From contig JAJYKR010000001.1 in assembly GCA_021788415.1 (NCBI GenBank), forward strand, positions 310,001 to 374,000: 64,000 nt of DNA, in the 5' to 3' direction. Source of the DNA: an archaeon (GTDB lineage Archaea; Thermoproteota; Nitrososphaeria; Nitrososphaerales; UBA183). Under the pieces are notes generated by a model, which saw nothing but the letters and a program-made list of their open reading frames with translations, had not been told where the DNA came from and made no database searches. The position numbers and the translations under genes were made by a program. Numbering within the stretch: the stretch's first letter is position 1; each line of letters opens with the position of its first letter. Shown piece after piece: positions 27,562 to 35,583 of this stretch.

Positions 27562-28661
27562 CACTTCACCTCGATGGAGTGCGCCCCGAGCTCCGTGGCG
27601 CCGACGGCGCTCACCGAGCCGAAGGCCGCCTTGGTCCACATCTCGCGCACGCTCTTCGCCCCGGCGTACCCGAAGGCCGCCCTGAGCCCGTTCTCCATCC
27701 TGGCCACGACCTTCTCCGCCCCCCCGACGTAGGGGACGTATGCCTCCACCCCTTCGTCCAGCCCCTTGGCTGGGACGCTGTACCTGTCGATGGCGAACCT
27801 GACCTTGCGCGCGGCCGCGCTCGCCATCCCTCTGTGGACCTTGTACCTCTTCCCCCCCTTCGTCACCCGCGCGCTCGGGGACTCATCGGTCCCGGCGAGC
27901 ATGGAGCCTAGCATGGCCACCGAAGCGCCGGCTGCGAAGGCGAGGGCCGCGTCCCCGGGCCCCCGTATCCCTCCGTCGGCGACGATGGGGATGTCCAGGC
28001 CCCTCTCCTCCAGGGCGCTGGCCACCTGTGCCACCGCGAAGAGGGTCGGAGACCCCACCCTGGTGACCTCCGAGGTGATGCAGATCGAACCCGAGCCGAT
28101 CCCGGCCCTGAACCCGTCGACCCTCGGGAGCTCGTCGACGATGTCGAAGGCCGCCTGGCTCGTCCCAACGTTCCCGGCGATGAAGTCCGAAGACAGGTCC
28201 GGGATGACCCTCCTTGCCGCCTCCATGACCTTGGAGGTGTGGAAGTGCGCGACGTCCGCGACCAGGAAGTCGACGACCCTGTCCAAGGCCTTGCACCTCT
28301 CCGCGTCAAGGGGGGAGACGGACGCCCCCACCAGGGGCCTCCCCTTCCCATCCGCGCTCAGGACCTCCCCTCCGGCCGCCTTCACCTTCTTCGCCTGTTC
28401 CACCTGCCTCTCTACGGGCATGTTCCTATGAATGGCTCCCACCCCACCCAGCCTAGCCATCTCGAGGGCGAGCCTCCACTCCGTGACCGAGTCCATGGGG
28501 GACGAGACCAGCGGGACCTTCACCCCTATGTTCTTGGTCAGCTTCGCCGAGAGGTCTATGCCGCTGGGCTCGACTTCGCTCCTCCCGGGGAGGAGGATGA
28601 AGTCCCTGAATGTGAACACGTCCTGGGCGTCGTCGAGTTTCCTGAGAAAGCTTCTCGGCAA
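27561..28661 (-). CDS. guaB: IMP dehydrogenase without CBS domains
   Basis: The 366-residue TIM-barrel enzyme oxidises IMP to XMP, the step before GMP synthase. It has PLVSSPMDSVTE, the active-site loop GIGSGSICITSEVTRVG (catalytic Cys), PIVADGGIRGPGDAALAFAAGA, MLGSMLAGTDESP and a YKVHRGMAS flap. The ~120-residue CBS pair found in most GuaB is missing: the sequence goes straight from MPVERQVEQAKKV to VGASVSP. GMP reductase is an alternative for such short proteins, but linkage with guaA favours IMPDH. The start is TTG; GTTGATATACC upstream is a TATA box. Confidence 0.88.
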   Translation of the reverse strand: MPRSFLRKLDDAQDVFTFRDFILLPGRSEVEPSGIDLSAKLTKNIGVKVPLVSSPMDSVTEWRLALEMARLGGVGAIHRNMPVERQVEQAKKVKAAGGEVLSADGKGRPLVGASVSPLDAERCKALDRVVDFLVADVAHFHTSKVMEAARRVIPDLSSDFIAGNVGTSQAAFDIVDELPRVDGFRAGIGSGSICITSEVTRVGSPTLFAVAQVASALEERGLDIPIVADGGIRGPGDAALAFAAGASVAMLGSMLAGTDESPSARVTKGGKRYKVHRGMASAAARKVRFAIDRYSVPAKGLDEGVEAYVPYVGGAEKVVARMENGLRAAFGYAGAKSVREMWTKAAFGSVSAVGATELGAHSIEVK

Positions 28662-28857
28662 GGTTGGGGCCTTGCCGAAATCGGGGCTCGCGTCGGGTAT
28701 ATCAACGCTCTCCTGCGTCTCTTTTTGTTGACACGCCAGCGGGCGCTCCCCATCGCGCCTCCGGGGAGCCTTGGGGCGGGACAGTTTCGCGCAGCCCCCT
28801 CAGAGGGGTTCACAAAGCCCCCGGACGCTTATGTAGTCGGAGGCGCAAACTGCCGCC

Positions 28858-29556
28858 ATGACGAAGTACGTGCTGGTGCCCGGAGCATGGCTGGGGGCCT
28901 GGGCTTGGAAGGACGTAGTCGCCTACCTTCAGAGGGGGGGCCACGAAGCCTACCCGGTGACCCTGACGGGGATGGGGGAAAGGGTCCACCTCATGTCCAG
29001 GGACGTCGGGATGGAGACCGCCGTAACCGACGTGCTGAATGTCATAAAGTACAATGAGCTAGACGACTTCGTCCTGGTAGGCCACAGCTTCGCGGGGAAG
29101 GTAGCTGCGGCGGTCTCCGACAGGGTCCACGAAAGGGTGAAGAGAGTGATCTACCTCGACGCCTCCAGACCCGAGCGGGTCAGGACCCCTCAGGCGAGCT
29201 TCGACCCGACGGAAGAGTTCCACTCTCTCACCCCGGACGGGCTGGGGATCCCGCTGACCGAGCTGACCATAGACACCATAGGCAAGGACGTCGTCGGCGC
29301 GAAGAGGAAGTGGTTCATGTCCTTGGCCACACCCTTCCCGATAAGACTCGCGAAGGACCCCATAACCCTGTCCGAGAACTACGATGGGGTCAAGGAATCA
29401 TATGTCTTCTGCACCCTGGGCGGGGACCCGGTGGACGACATCATCGCCGGGAAGTGGGGGAATCTGGATGGACCGTACAAGAAGATCGAGACCGGGCACT
29501 GGCCGATGATAACCAACCCCAGGGAGACGGCCGAGGACCTGGTGGCTCTCTCCTAG
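28858..29556 (+). CDS. Alpha/beta hydrolase (MES/salicylate-binding-protein-like esterase)
   Basis: A 232-residue single-domain esterase: YVLVPGAWLGAWAWKDVV (oxyanion strand typical of methylesterases), VTLTGMGERVHL, a proper nucleophile elbow LVGHSFAGKVAAAV (Ser ~82), and a terminal IETGHWPMITNP with the catalytic His. It resembles plant methylsalicylate esterase-type hydrolases found widely in soil microbes. Unlike the gene at 24259 its triad is intact. It starts at ATG, with a TATA-like CGCTTATGTAG upstream, and is divergent from guaB. Confidence 0.82.
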   Translation: MTKYVLVPGAWLGAWAWKDVVAYLQRGGHEAYPVTLTGMGERVHLMSRDVGMETAVTDVLNVIKYNELDDFVLVGHSFAGKVAAAVSDRVHERVKRVIYLDASRPERVRTPQASFDPTEEFHSLTPDGLGIPLTELTIDTIGKDVVGAKRKWFMSLATPFPIRLAKDPITLSENYDGVKESYVFCTLGGDPVDDIIAGKWGNLDGPYKKIETGHWPMITNPRETAEDLVALS

Positions 29557-29596
29557 GGCGGGCCCGAAAGAGATATCCTCGAGAGCGGCTTCCGGC

Positions 29597-30601
29597 ATGA
29601 GCCAGAAAGACACGGTGGTGGCCTGGCTTCTTGAGGAGAGCCAGCCCGCAGTGAGGTATCTCGCCCTAACGGAACTGCTCGGGGTCCCCGAAGGCGGCTC
29701 TGAAGCCAGGGCGGCCCGGGCCGCCATCGCCGCCCGGGGCTGGGCGAAGGAGATACTGGACAGGCAGAAGCCGGGGGGATTCTGGGAAGAAGGGCGGAGC
29801 CTCTATCATCCGAAGTACACGGCCACGAACTGGATGCTCCTGGTGCTCTCCGACCTCGGCCTGACGAAGGCTGACCCGAAGGTTGACAAGGCTTGCCGGC
29901 TGTGGATCGAGCGGCTCGCTGCGAAGGACGGGGGCTTCGCGGGGTCGAGCGAGGGGGGCGCGAACCGCGGTCACCTCTGCACCACAGGCAACGCCGCCAG
30001 GGCACTGGTGAAGTTCGGGTACGTCGACCACCCCGGCGTGAGGAGCGCATTCGAATGGTTCGTGGAGAACCAGTCGGAGCTCGGGGGGTGGTCCTGCTTC
30101 AACTACGGGGACGGGGCGAGGGGGCGGAACTTGGACTCCTGGGAGCCACTCAGCGCCTTCGCGGTCTACCCCCGCCAGAAGTGGACCCGGGGGATGAAGG
30201 GAGCCGTCGAGAAGGGGGCGGAGTTCTTCCTCCAGCGGGAGCTTCACCGCCAGGGAGAAAGATATGAGCCCTGGTACCGGTTCCACTATCCGGTGCACTA
30301 CTACTACGACCTGCTCGTCGGCCTCGACTTCATCACAGCGCTGGGCTACACCGGCGACAGAAGGACGGACTACGCGGTCTCGGTCCTGAAGGAGAAGCGA
30401 ATGCTGGACGGCAGGTGGCTCCTCGACTCTGTCAACCCGGACCCCGACAGCCCGCAGGGGGGTTGGAACAGGGCACACCCAAAGCAGGCGGCGGTCCCCT
30501 TCTCGCTGGAGGTCGCAGGAAAGCCGAGCAAGATGATCACCCTCAGGGCCCTGACTGTGCTGGGCCGCCTAGCTGAGGGAAGGGCGAGAGGCAGCGCTTG
30601 A
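29597..30601 (+). CDS. Alpha/alpha-toroid protein resembling prenyltransferase/squalene cyclase repeats
   Basis: The 334-residue protein is built from repeated helix pairs with Trp/Gly-rich turns (QKPGGFWEEG, AAKDGGFAGSSEGG, NQSELGGWSCFNYGD, LDGRWLLDS), like the QW-type repeats of terpenoid cyclases and prenyltransferases. The catalytic DxDD motif of squalene-hopene cyclase is not present, and only a single toroid is encoded. The ligand is unknown. Its stop overlaps the next gene start (TTGA), so the two are co-translated. Confidence 0.62.
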   Translation: MSQKDTVVAWLLEESQPAVRYLALTELLGVPEGGSEARAARAAIAARGWAKEILDRQKPGGFWEEGRSLYHPKYTATNWMLLVLSDLGLTKADPKVDKACRLWIERLAAKDGGFAGSSEGGANRGHLCTTGNAARALVKFGYVDHPGVRSAFEWFVENQSELGGWSCFNYGDGARGRNLDSWEPLSAFAVYPRQKWTRGMKGAVEKGAEFFLQRELHRQGERYEPWYRFHYPVHYYYDLLVGLDFITALGYTGDRRTDYAVSVLKEKRMLDGRWLLDSVNPDPDSPQGGWNRAHPKQAAVPFSLEVAGKPSKMITLRALTVLGRLAEGRARGSA

Positions 30602-31848
30602 CCGGCGCAGCCATCGCAGTCTCCCTCGAGACTGCAAGGCGCCTTACCGTCATCAAGCAGCGCCTGGTCGGCGGGTCGCCGAAGAGAGCTACCCGGGACG
30701 ACATCCTGTCCCTGGTGAAGGACCTGGCATACGTCCAGTGGGACCCTGTGACCGTGGTCGCCCCTTCACACCTCCTCTCCATCTGGGCCAGGCTCGGCGG
30801 ATTCCGGCCCTCAGACCTCGAGGGGCTCCTCTGGGACGAGAAGAAGCTCTTCGAGCACTGGCTCCCCTTCGCTTCGATCGTGCTCACCGAGGACTACCCG
30901 ATCTACGCCTCTCTGATGAAGCGCTACCCTGGCTCCCTCGCTGGGTCTTGGAAGCCTCAGAGCGCGGAGGCCGCGGAGTTCCTCGCCTCGCGCAGGGCGC
31001 TGAAGCGGGCGATGCTCAGGGCGCTTTCAAAGGGGCCCCTCCTTGTAAGCCAGTTCGAAGAGCACCTCAGGACAGCGAGGAACGAGGGGGACTGGGCGCC
31101 CGCGAGCGACGCCGAGGAGATGATGTTCCACCTCCACATGAGCGGTGAGGTGATGGTCGTCGGGCACCAGGGGAGCCGGAACGTCTGGGGTCTCACCGGG
31201 GGATTCCTCCCCCGCTGGGTGAAGACGGCGCCGCTGGCCGAAGGAGAGTACGAGCGCCGGGCGGCCGAGAGGGCTATCCTGGCCCTCGGCACGGCAACGG
31301 CTTCCGAGGTGAACTACTACTTCCCCCGGGGCCGCTACAGGACACTGCGGAAGACCCTCGCCAGTCTAGAGGGCGAGTCCGTCATCCGCCGGATCAGCGT
31401 GGAGGGGCTCGGTCGCAACGGGCCGAGGTACATCCACGAGAGGGACCTCCCGCTGCTCGGCTCGGCGGTGTCCGACGCCTGGCGACCCCGCATGGCGCTG
31501 CTCCCTCCCTTCGACAACCTGGTCAGCAGCATCGCCCGGACGAAGGCGCTCTTCGGCTTCGACTACGTGAGGGAGCAGTTCCTGCCGAAGGAGAAGCGTA
31601 GGTTCGGGACCTACGTCCTGCCAATCCTCTGGGGCGACCGCCTGATAGGGCGCATCGACCCTTGGCTGGACAAGCGGAAGGGGGTGCTCCACGTCAACTC
31701 GGTCCACGCAGAGAAAGGCGCCCCGGCGGGGAGCGAAGTCTCGAGGGAGCTAGCCGAGACCATCGAGCGGCTCTCGGAGTTCGTCGGCGCCAGGGAGGTG
31801 GTCTACACGGAGCGCGTCCCTCGGCAGTGGAAGGGGTCGCTGCGCTGA
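30598..31848 (+). CDS. YcaQ/AlkX-like winged-helix DNA-binding protein
   Basis: A 416-residue protein of the HTH_42 (YcaQ/AlkX) family. It contains ARRLTVIKQRLVGG, DLAYVQWDPVTVVAPSHLLSIWARLG (the family QxD-type motif), WLPFASIVLTEDYPIY, a C-terminal LLPPFDNLV, and GDRLIGRIDPWLDKRKGVL. Bacterial relatives are DNA glycosylases that unhook interstrand crosslinks. The family is common in archaea and soil bacteria. It starts at TTG, overlapping the previous stop by four bases. Confidence 0.8.
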   Translation: MTGAAIAVSLETARRLTVIKQRLVGGSPKRATRDDILSLVKDLAYVQWDPVTVVAPSHLLSIWARLGGFRPSDLEGLLWDEKKLFEHWLPFASIVLTEDYPIYASLMKRYPGSLAGSWKPQSAEAAEFLASRRALKRAMLRALSKGPLLVSQFEEHLRTARNEGDWAPASDAEEMMFHLHMSGEVMVVGHQGSRNVWGLTGGFLPRWVKTAPLAEGEYERRAAERAILALGTATASEVNYYFPRGRYRTLRKTLASLEGESVIRRISVEGLGRNGPRYIHERDLPLLGSAVSDAWRPRMALLPPFDNLVSSIARTKALFGFDYVREQFLPKEKRRFGTYVLPILWGDRLIGRIDPWLDKRKGVLHVNSVHAEKGAPAGSEVSRELAETIERLSEFVGAREVVYTERVPRQWKGSLR

Positions 31849-31888
31849 ACGGCGGCTCGACCGCCAAAACGCCCGATGGACGGAGCCT

Positions 31889-31905
31889 CCACAACCGTTA
31901 ACTAG
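31889..31905 (+). promoter_or_regulatory. TATA region with 12-mer CCACAACCGTTA
   Basis: CCACAACCGTTAACTAG ends about 26 bases before the TTG of the small gene at 31931. The same 12-mer CCACAACCGTTA occurs at 44294-44305 before another small membrane-protein gene. Confidence 0.45.
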
Positions 31906-31930
31906 CCTGGGCGACCCTTTCTGAGACGCA

Positions 31931-32101
31931 TTGCCGCCTGAACCGGGGTCGCTTTTCGGCGGTCTTCTGAACTTCTGCGTCAGCGAAAGGTACAACGACG
32001 ACAGGAAGATCCTCGCCGAAGAGGTCGTTCTGGTCGTCCTCGGCGCGGCGAGCAGCTTCCTGACGGTCTACGCCCTGTCGGCGCTGGGCTTTCTGCTGTA
32101 A
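31931..32101 (+). CDS. Small one-TM membrane protein (56 aa)
   Basis: The short frame TTG 31931 to TAA 32101 uses the local codon bias. It encodes PPEPGSLFGGLLNFCVSERY, then NDDRKILAEEV and a hydrophobic helix VLVVLGAASSFLTVYALSAL. A promoter with correct spacing (31889-31905) would make it leaderless. The middle SERYNDDRK segment is charged and the C-terminus is membrane-embedded. I do not recognise a family. Confidence 0.5.
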   Translation: MPPEPGSLFGGLLNFCVSERYNDDRKILAEEVVLVVLGAASSFLTVYALSALGFLL

Positions 32102-32182
32102 ACAAATGAACAAAGGCGTAAAGTAATACTGTCCCGTCCCGATTTACCGACTTCGGGCCTTGATAGGGTCCATCGAAACAGC

Positions 32183-32389
32183 ATGGGAAGAAAACTCATC
32201 CTGTTCGGATTCTGGCTCGTGGGTTACGCCCTGGGCTTCTTCGCCTGGCTGGTCAGAGCCCCGGTGCTCTCGTTCATCGAGAACTTCGGGTTGAACGCTG
32301 ACATGGCGGGGGCCCTGATTACGGGCTTCGCCGGTTCGCTGGTGATGCTCGTCGGCGTCATCATGTGGAGCTACCTGTCTTCGAGCTAA
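32183..32389 (+). CDS. Small two-TM membrane protein (68 aa)
   Basis: The 68-residue protein has two hydrophobic segments (LILFGFWLVGYALGFFAWLV, then ALITGFAGSLVMLVGVIMW) joined by a short amphipathic loop and a Ser-rich end. Start ATG. An upstream GTAAAGTAATAC may be its TATA element. Function unknown. It lies between another small membrane protein and the CcdC-like gene, all probably membrane-located. Confidence 0.6.
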   Translation: MGRKLILFGFWLVGYALGFFAWLVRAPVLSFIENFGLNADMAGALITGFAGSLVMLVGVIMWSYLSSS

Positions 32390-32480
32390 GCGATAGGTCA
32401 CAGAGCGTGGAGCGGGAAGCTCGACCCGACTCACGCCCCCGAATTTCGCTACTCATCGCCGGTCTGTCTCCGGTCCCCTG

Positions 32481-33062
32481 CTACTTCTGGGCCGGAAGCT
32501 GGGAGGCCGGGATTTCCACACCGGCTGCTATCTTCGCATAGCGCTTAGCCAGACGGACCGCCCTCCCCAATAGGAGCCCGACCCCGAAGGTGAGAAGAAG
32601 GTCCGTGGCCATGGTAGAGAGGAGGGGAGCTCCCGACAGCGCCACGGTCGTCCCGGCGTCGAAGGCTGCGGGTCCAAGGAACAAAGAGTCCAGGGCCAGC
32701 CTTGCCGCCAGGGCAACCAGATAGACCACGTAGATGGCGACTCCCCCCCTGAAGTAGAGCACTCCCCCTTCCTTCCAGAATGTGATCCTCCTGTCAGAGT
32801 ACAGGTAGGACCCGACGGCGGCCACGGCCGCGAGGACCCCCTCCGGGAGGGCGAGGAGGTAGGGGACGCCTTCGGTGTAGGAGAGGGCGGAGAATCCCAC
32901 CCCTATGAGGACGTAGACCCCTGTGTAGGCGTAGGTCCTGGAGATGCTGAACCTGGCCCCTCTGTAGCTCGCAAGGACCCTCCTGGAGACCCTCAGCAGG
33001 ACGAAGGCGACGATTAGTATTATGATGAAGTAGGAGGTCGAAGCGGTGGACGTGGCGAACGG
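32481..33062 (-). CDS. CcdC/DUF1453-like membrane protein with no canonical start
   Basis: The conserved part has YLYSDRRITFWKEGGVLYFRGG followed by VVYLVALAARLALDSLF, which is the CcdC/DUF1453 pattern, and a last helix pair. Homology and codon bias continue upstream of the first GTG (32900) through SYFIIILIVAFVLLRVSRRV and ASYRGARFSISRTYAY, which is the family TM1 and linker. The open frame extends to 33062 without ATG, GTG or TTG. Just before it lies ATG-GCC-GGG-TAG (33074-33063) in the same frame, close to a TATA-like GGATTACAACC. Either the TAG is a disabling mutation, or a rare start codon is used, or this is a sequence error. Length from 33062 is 193 residues. Confidence 0.6.
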   Translation of the reverse strand, partial: PFATSTASTSYFIIILIVAFVLLRVSRRVLASYRGARFSISRTYAYTGVYVLIGVGFSALSYTEGVPYLLALPEGVLAAVAAVGSYLYSDRRITFWKEGGVLYFRGGVAIYVVYLVALAARLALDSLFLGPAAFDAGTTVALSGAPLLSTMATDLLLTFGVGLLLGRAVRLAKRYAKIAAGVEIPASQLPAQK

Positions 33063-33183
33063 CTACCCGGCCATCCCCTGGGTTGTAATCCTGTCGGGGG
33101 TCGATGCTCTACGGCTCCAGGGCCGTTCCCAGGGGTGAGAACCGCATCATGGCCTTAATTCTCCGGGGCCGGGTGCCTCCTCG

Positions 33184-35043
33184 ATGACCGCCGCGGCCTC
33201 CATGCCCTTCCTGGGAAGAGTTGTCCGCACCTACCCGCTCCCGGTGCTCGCTCTCGCAGGCCTCGTTGTGGGGGGAGCAGCCTTCCTCGTCGGCCGCACC
33301 GAGGGCGCCCAGTGGGTGTGGTACGGCGCCCTGGTCGTCGGAGGGACGCCTGTGGTGGTCAAGACCCTGGTCGGAATGGCGAGAGGGAGGTTCGCCGCCG
33401 ACATCGTCGCGATGCTGGCCATCGCCACAGCTATCGCCACGGGCGAGGCCTTCGCGGGGGTGATAATCGTCCTGATGCAGACAGGGGGGGAGGCGATAGA
33501 CGACTATGGCTTCAGGAGGGCGTCCTCCTCCTTGGACGCCCTGATCGCCCGGGCCCCCCGCTCCGCGAGGGTCAAGAGGGGAGATGCCATCGAGGAGGTG
33601 AGGGCCGAGGACGTGAGGGTGGGGGACATCCTGGTGGTGCGCCCCGGGGACCTAGTCCCCGTCGACGGCGCCGTTGAGAACGGGTCAGCCGACGTGGACG
33701 AGTCCGCCATCACCGGGGAGCCCCTATCGAGGCCGAAGCGGGCCGGGGACACGCTCCTCAGCGGCAGCGTCAACGTCGGCTCCCCCTTCGAGATGCGCGC
33801 CTCGCGGGTCAGCGGCGAGAGCGAGTACTCCAAGATAGTCGACTTGGTGAAAAGGGCCCAGTCGGAGCGCCCACCCATACAGAGGCTGGCCGACAGGTAC
33901 GCCGTCTGGTTCACCCCCATCACCCTGGCAGTCGCCGTCCTTGCCCTCTTTCTCACAGGCGCTGTCTCCTCGTTCCTCGCGGTCCTCGTAGTCGCAACCC
34001 CCTGTCCGCTGATCCTCGCCACCCCCCTCGCCGTGATCGGCGGAGTCAACAGGGCCGCCAAGGAGAGCATCATAGTCAAGAGCGGGGCGGCCATCGAGCA
34101 GATAGGCAGAGGGAAGGTGGTGATCTTCGACAAGACCGGGACCCTGACCTATGAGTCCCCGGTCATAGACCGCGTGGTCGCGTTCGATGGGGACGAAGGG
34201 GGGTTGCTCAGGCTGGCGTCGAGCCTGGAGCAGCTGTCGTCCCATCCAGTTGCCGTATCAATGGTGAAGGCGGGGAGGGAGAGGGTGGGGGCCCTATCGC
34301 CCGCGACGGACGTGAGCGAATCCCCGGGCCAGGGGGTGAGAGGCGTGGTCGAAGGGAAGGACGTCCTTGTCGGCTCGCAGGCGTACGTCGAGGGATGCCT
34401 CGGCGGCGCCTTCGGCGCCCTCTCTGCGCCAGCGCTCAGGTACGCCCAGCGGAGGGGGAGCCTGGTGTCCTTCGTCGCCGTGGGAGGGGAGCCAGCGGGG
34501 GTCATCGTCTTCAGCGACCAGCTCCGTCCCGGCGTCCCCTTCCTCGTCCAGAAGCTGAGAGAGATGGGGGTCCAGCACACGGTGATGCTGACCGGAGACA
34601 ACAGGACGAACGCGTCAATCATAGCCAGGGAGGCGGGGATCGAGAGGGTCGCGGCTGACCTCCTCCCGGAGCAGAAGGTGCAGGAGGTGAAGCGGCTGAC
34701 TGCCGAGTACGGCCCGTCTATCATGGTGGGTGACGGGATAAACGACGCCCCTGCTCTCGCCACGGCGACGGTCGGGGTGGCGATGGGAGCCCACGGCACC
34801 GGGATCTCCGCAGAAGCCGCCGACGTGGTTCTGCTGGTCGACGACATCACAAAGGTCGGGGATGGGATGGCCATCGGGCAGAGGATGCTCCGGATAGCCA
34901 AGCAGAGCATCTACTTCGGGATGGGAGGGAGCCTCGCCCTCATGGCGGTGGCAAGCCTCGGCTATATCGAGCCGGCCGTCGGCGCGATGCTGCAGGAGGT
35001 CCTCGACGTCGCCGTGATCCTCAACGCGCTGAGGGCCCGATGA
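33184..35043 (+). CDS. P1B-type heavy-metal-translocating ATPase
   Basis: A 619-residue P-type ATPase. It has the actuator TGEP (~180), the membrane metal-site motif VVATPCPLILATPLAV (~275), phosphorylation FDKTGTLTYESP (~320), the P1B-specific SSHPVAVSM His-Pro and hinge MVGDGINDAPALATATVGVA. No N-terminal heavy-metal-associated CxxC domain is present and the first TM pair is short. The TPCPL motif differs from CPC (Cu/Zn) and SPC (Co), so the metal cannot be stated. It is transcribed away from the CcdC-like gene. Confidence 0.88.
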   Translation: MTAAASMPFLGRVVRTYPLPVLALAGLVVGGAAFLVGRTEGAQWVWYGALVVGGTPVVVKTLVGMARGRFAADIVAMLAIATAIATGEAFAGVIIVLMQTGGEAIDDYGFRRASSSLDALIARAPRSARVKRGDAIEEVRAEDVRVGDILVVRPGDLVPVDGAVENGSADVDESAITGEPLSRPKRAGDTLLSGSVNVGSPFEMRASRVSGESEYSKIVDLVKRAQSERPPIQRLADRYAVWFTPITLAVAVLALFLTGAVSSFLAVLVVATPCPLILATPLAVIGGVNRAAKESIIVKSGAAIEQIGRGKVVIFDKTGTLTYESPVIDRVVAFDGDEGGLLRLASSLEQLSSHPVAVSMVKAGRERVGALSPATDVSESPGQGVRGVVEGKDVLVGSQAYVEGCLGGAFGALSAPALRYAQRRGSLVSFVAVGGEPAGVIVFSDQLRPGVPFLVQKLREMGVQHTVMLTGDNRTNASIIAREAGIERVAADLLPEQKVQEVKRLTAEYGPSIMVGDGINDAPALATATVGVAMGAHGTGISAEAADVVLLVDDITKVGDGMAIGQRMLRIAKQSIYFGMGGSLALMAVASLGYIEPAVGAMLQEVLDVAVILNALRAR

Positions 35044-35155
35044 GCTAGGAGCCCCCCCCGGCACCTGAACCGCCGGATTGGCGTTGATGGAGAAGGAGGC
35101 TCTGTCATGAGAATCCACGTCACTGCCATGCCAGCTACCGCCCAGGAGATGAGGC

Positions 35156-35497
35156 CTATCCAGTCCTCGGCGGCACGGTCGATGGGTTGAATCTTCGGCC
35201 GAAGTCAGCGAAGTTGAGGTCGCTCAGCTGCATGGACCTGAGGGCGCCGCTCAGCAGGGAGGACCCGGCCAGAACGCCACCAATGGCTGTCACCATCGAG
35301 ACCAGCATGTCCTTCCATAGCTCGGCGCCCTTCTGGTTCTCCGAAACACATCTCGCAGCGATGAGGGTGAGCACGAACCGCGCCAGGGCAAGTAGCCCAC
35401 CGACGCTCGGCACAGGCAGGAAGAGCGCAGGCAGAGATCCCACGCCGCCGCAGATCCTGACCGGGTCAAAGTAGCCATGGCTCTGGCGACGGCCCAC
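35156..35497 (-). CDS. DUF996-like small membrane protein
   Basis: A 113-residue protein. ICGGVGSLPALFLPVPSVGG and LLALARFVLTLIAARCVSEN form two TM segments followed by the ELWKDMLVSMVTAIGG helix, a layout typical of DUF996 membrane proteins. The C-terminus (QLSDLNFADFGRRFNPSTVP) is soluble. The start is uncertain: GTG 35497 gives an N-terminal extension MGRRQSHGYFDPVR; a GTG nearer to the first TM is possible. The function of the family is unknown. Confidence 0.5.
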   Translation of the reverse strand: MGRRQSHGYFDPVRICGGVGSLPALFLPVPSVGGLLALARFVLTLIAARCVSENQKGAELWKDMLVSMVTAIGGVLAGSSLLSGALRSMQLSDLNFADFGRRFNPSTVPPRTG

Positions 35498-35583
35498 CCA
35501 CCATTCTCAACGACGAGGCCGCTCCGGCTGGGGGCCGGGTCAGGGCCGGGGCTGCAGCGGGGAGCCGCGGAACGAGAATGGCC

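Noticed and set aside
26017..27639. GMP synthase starting at 27639
   Set aside because: The N-terminal 26 residues lie inside guaB in another frame; the family N-terminus begins at ATG 27561 next to the guaB stop.
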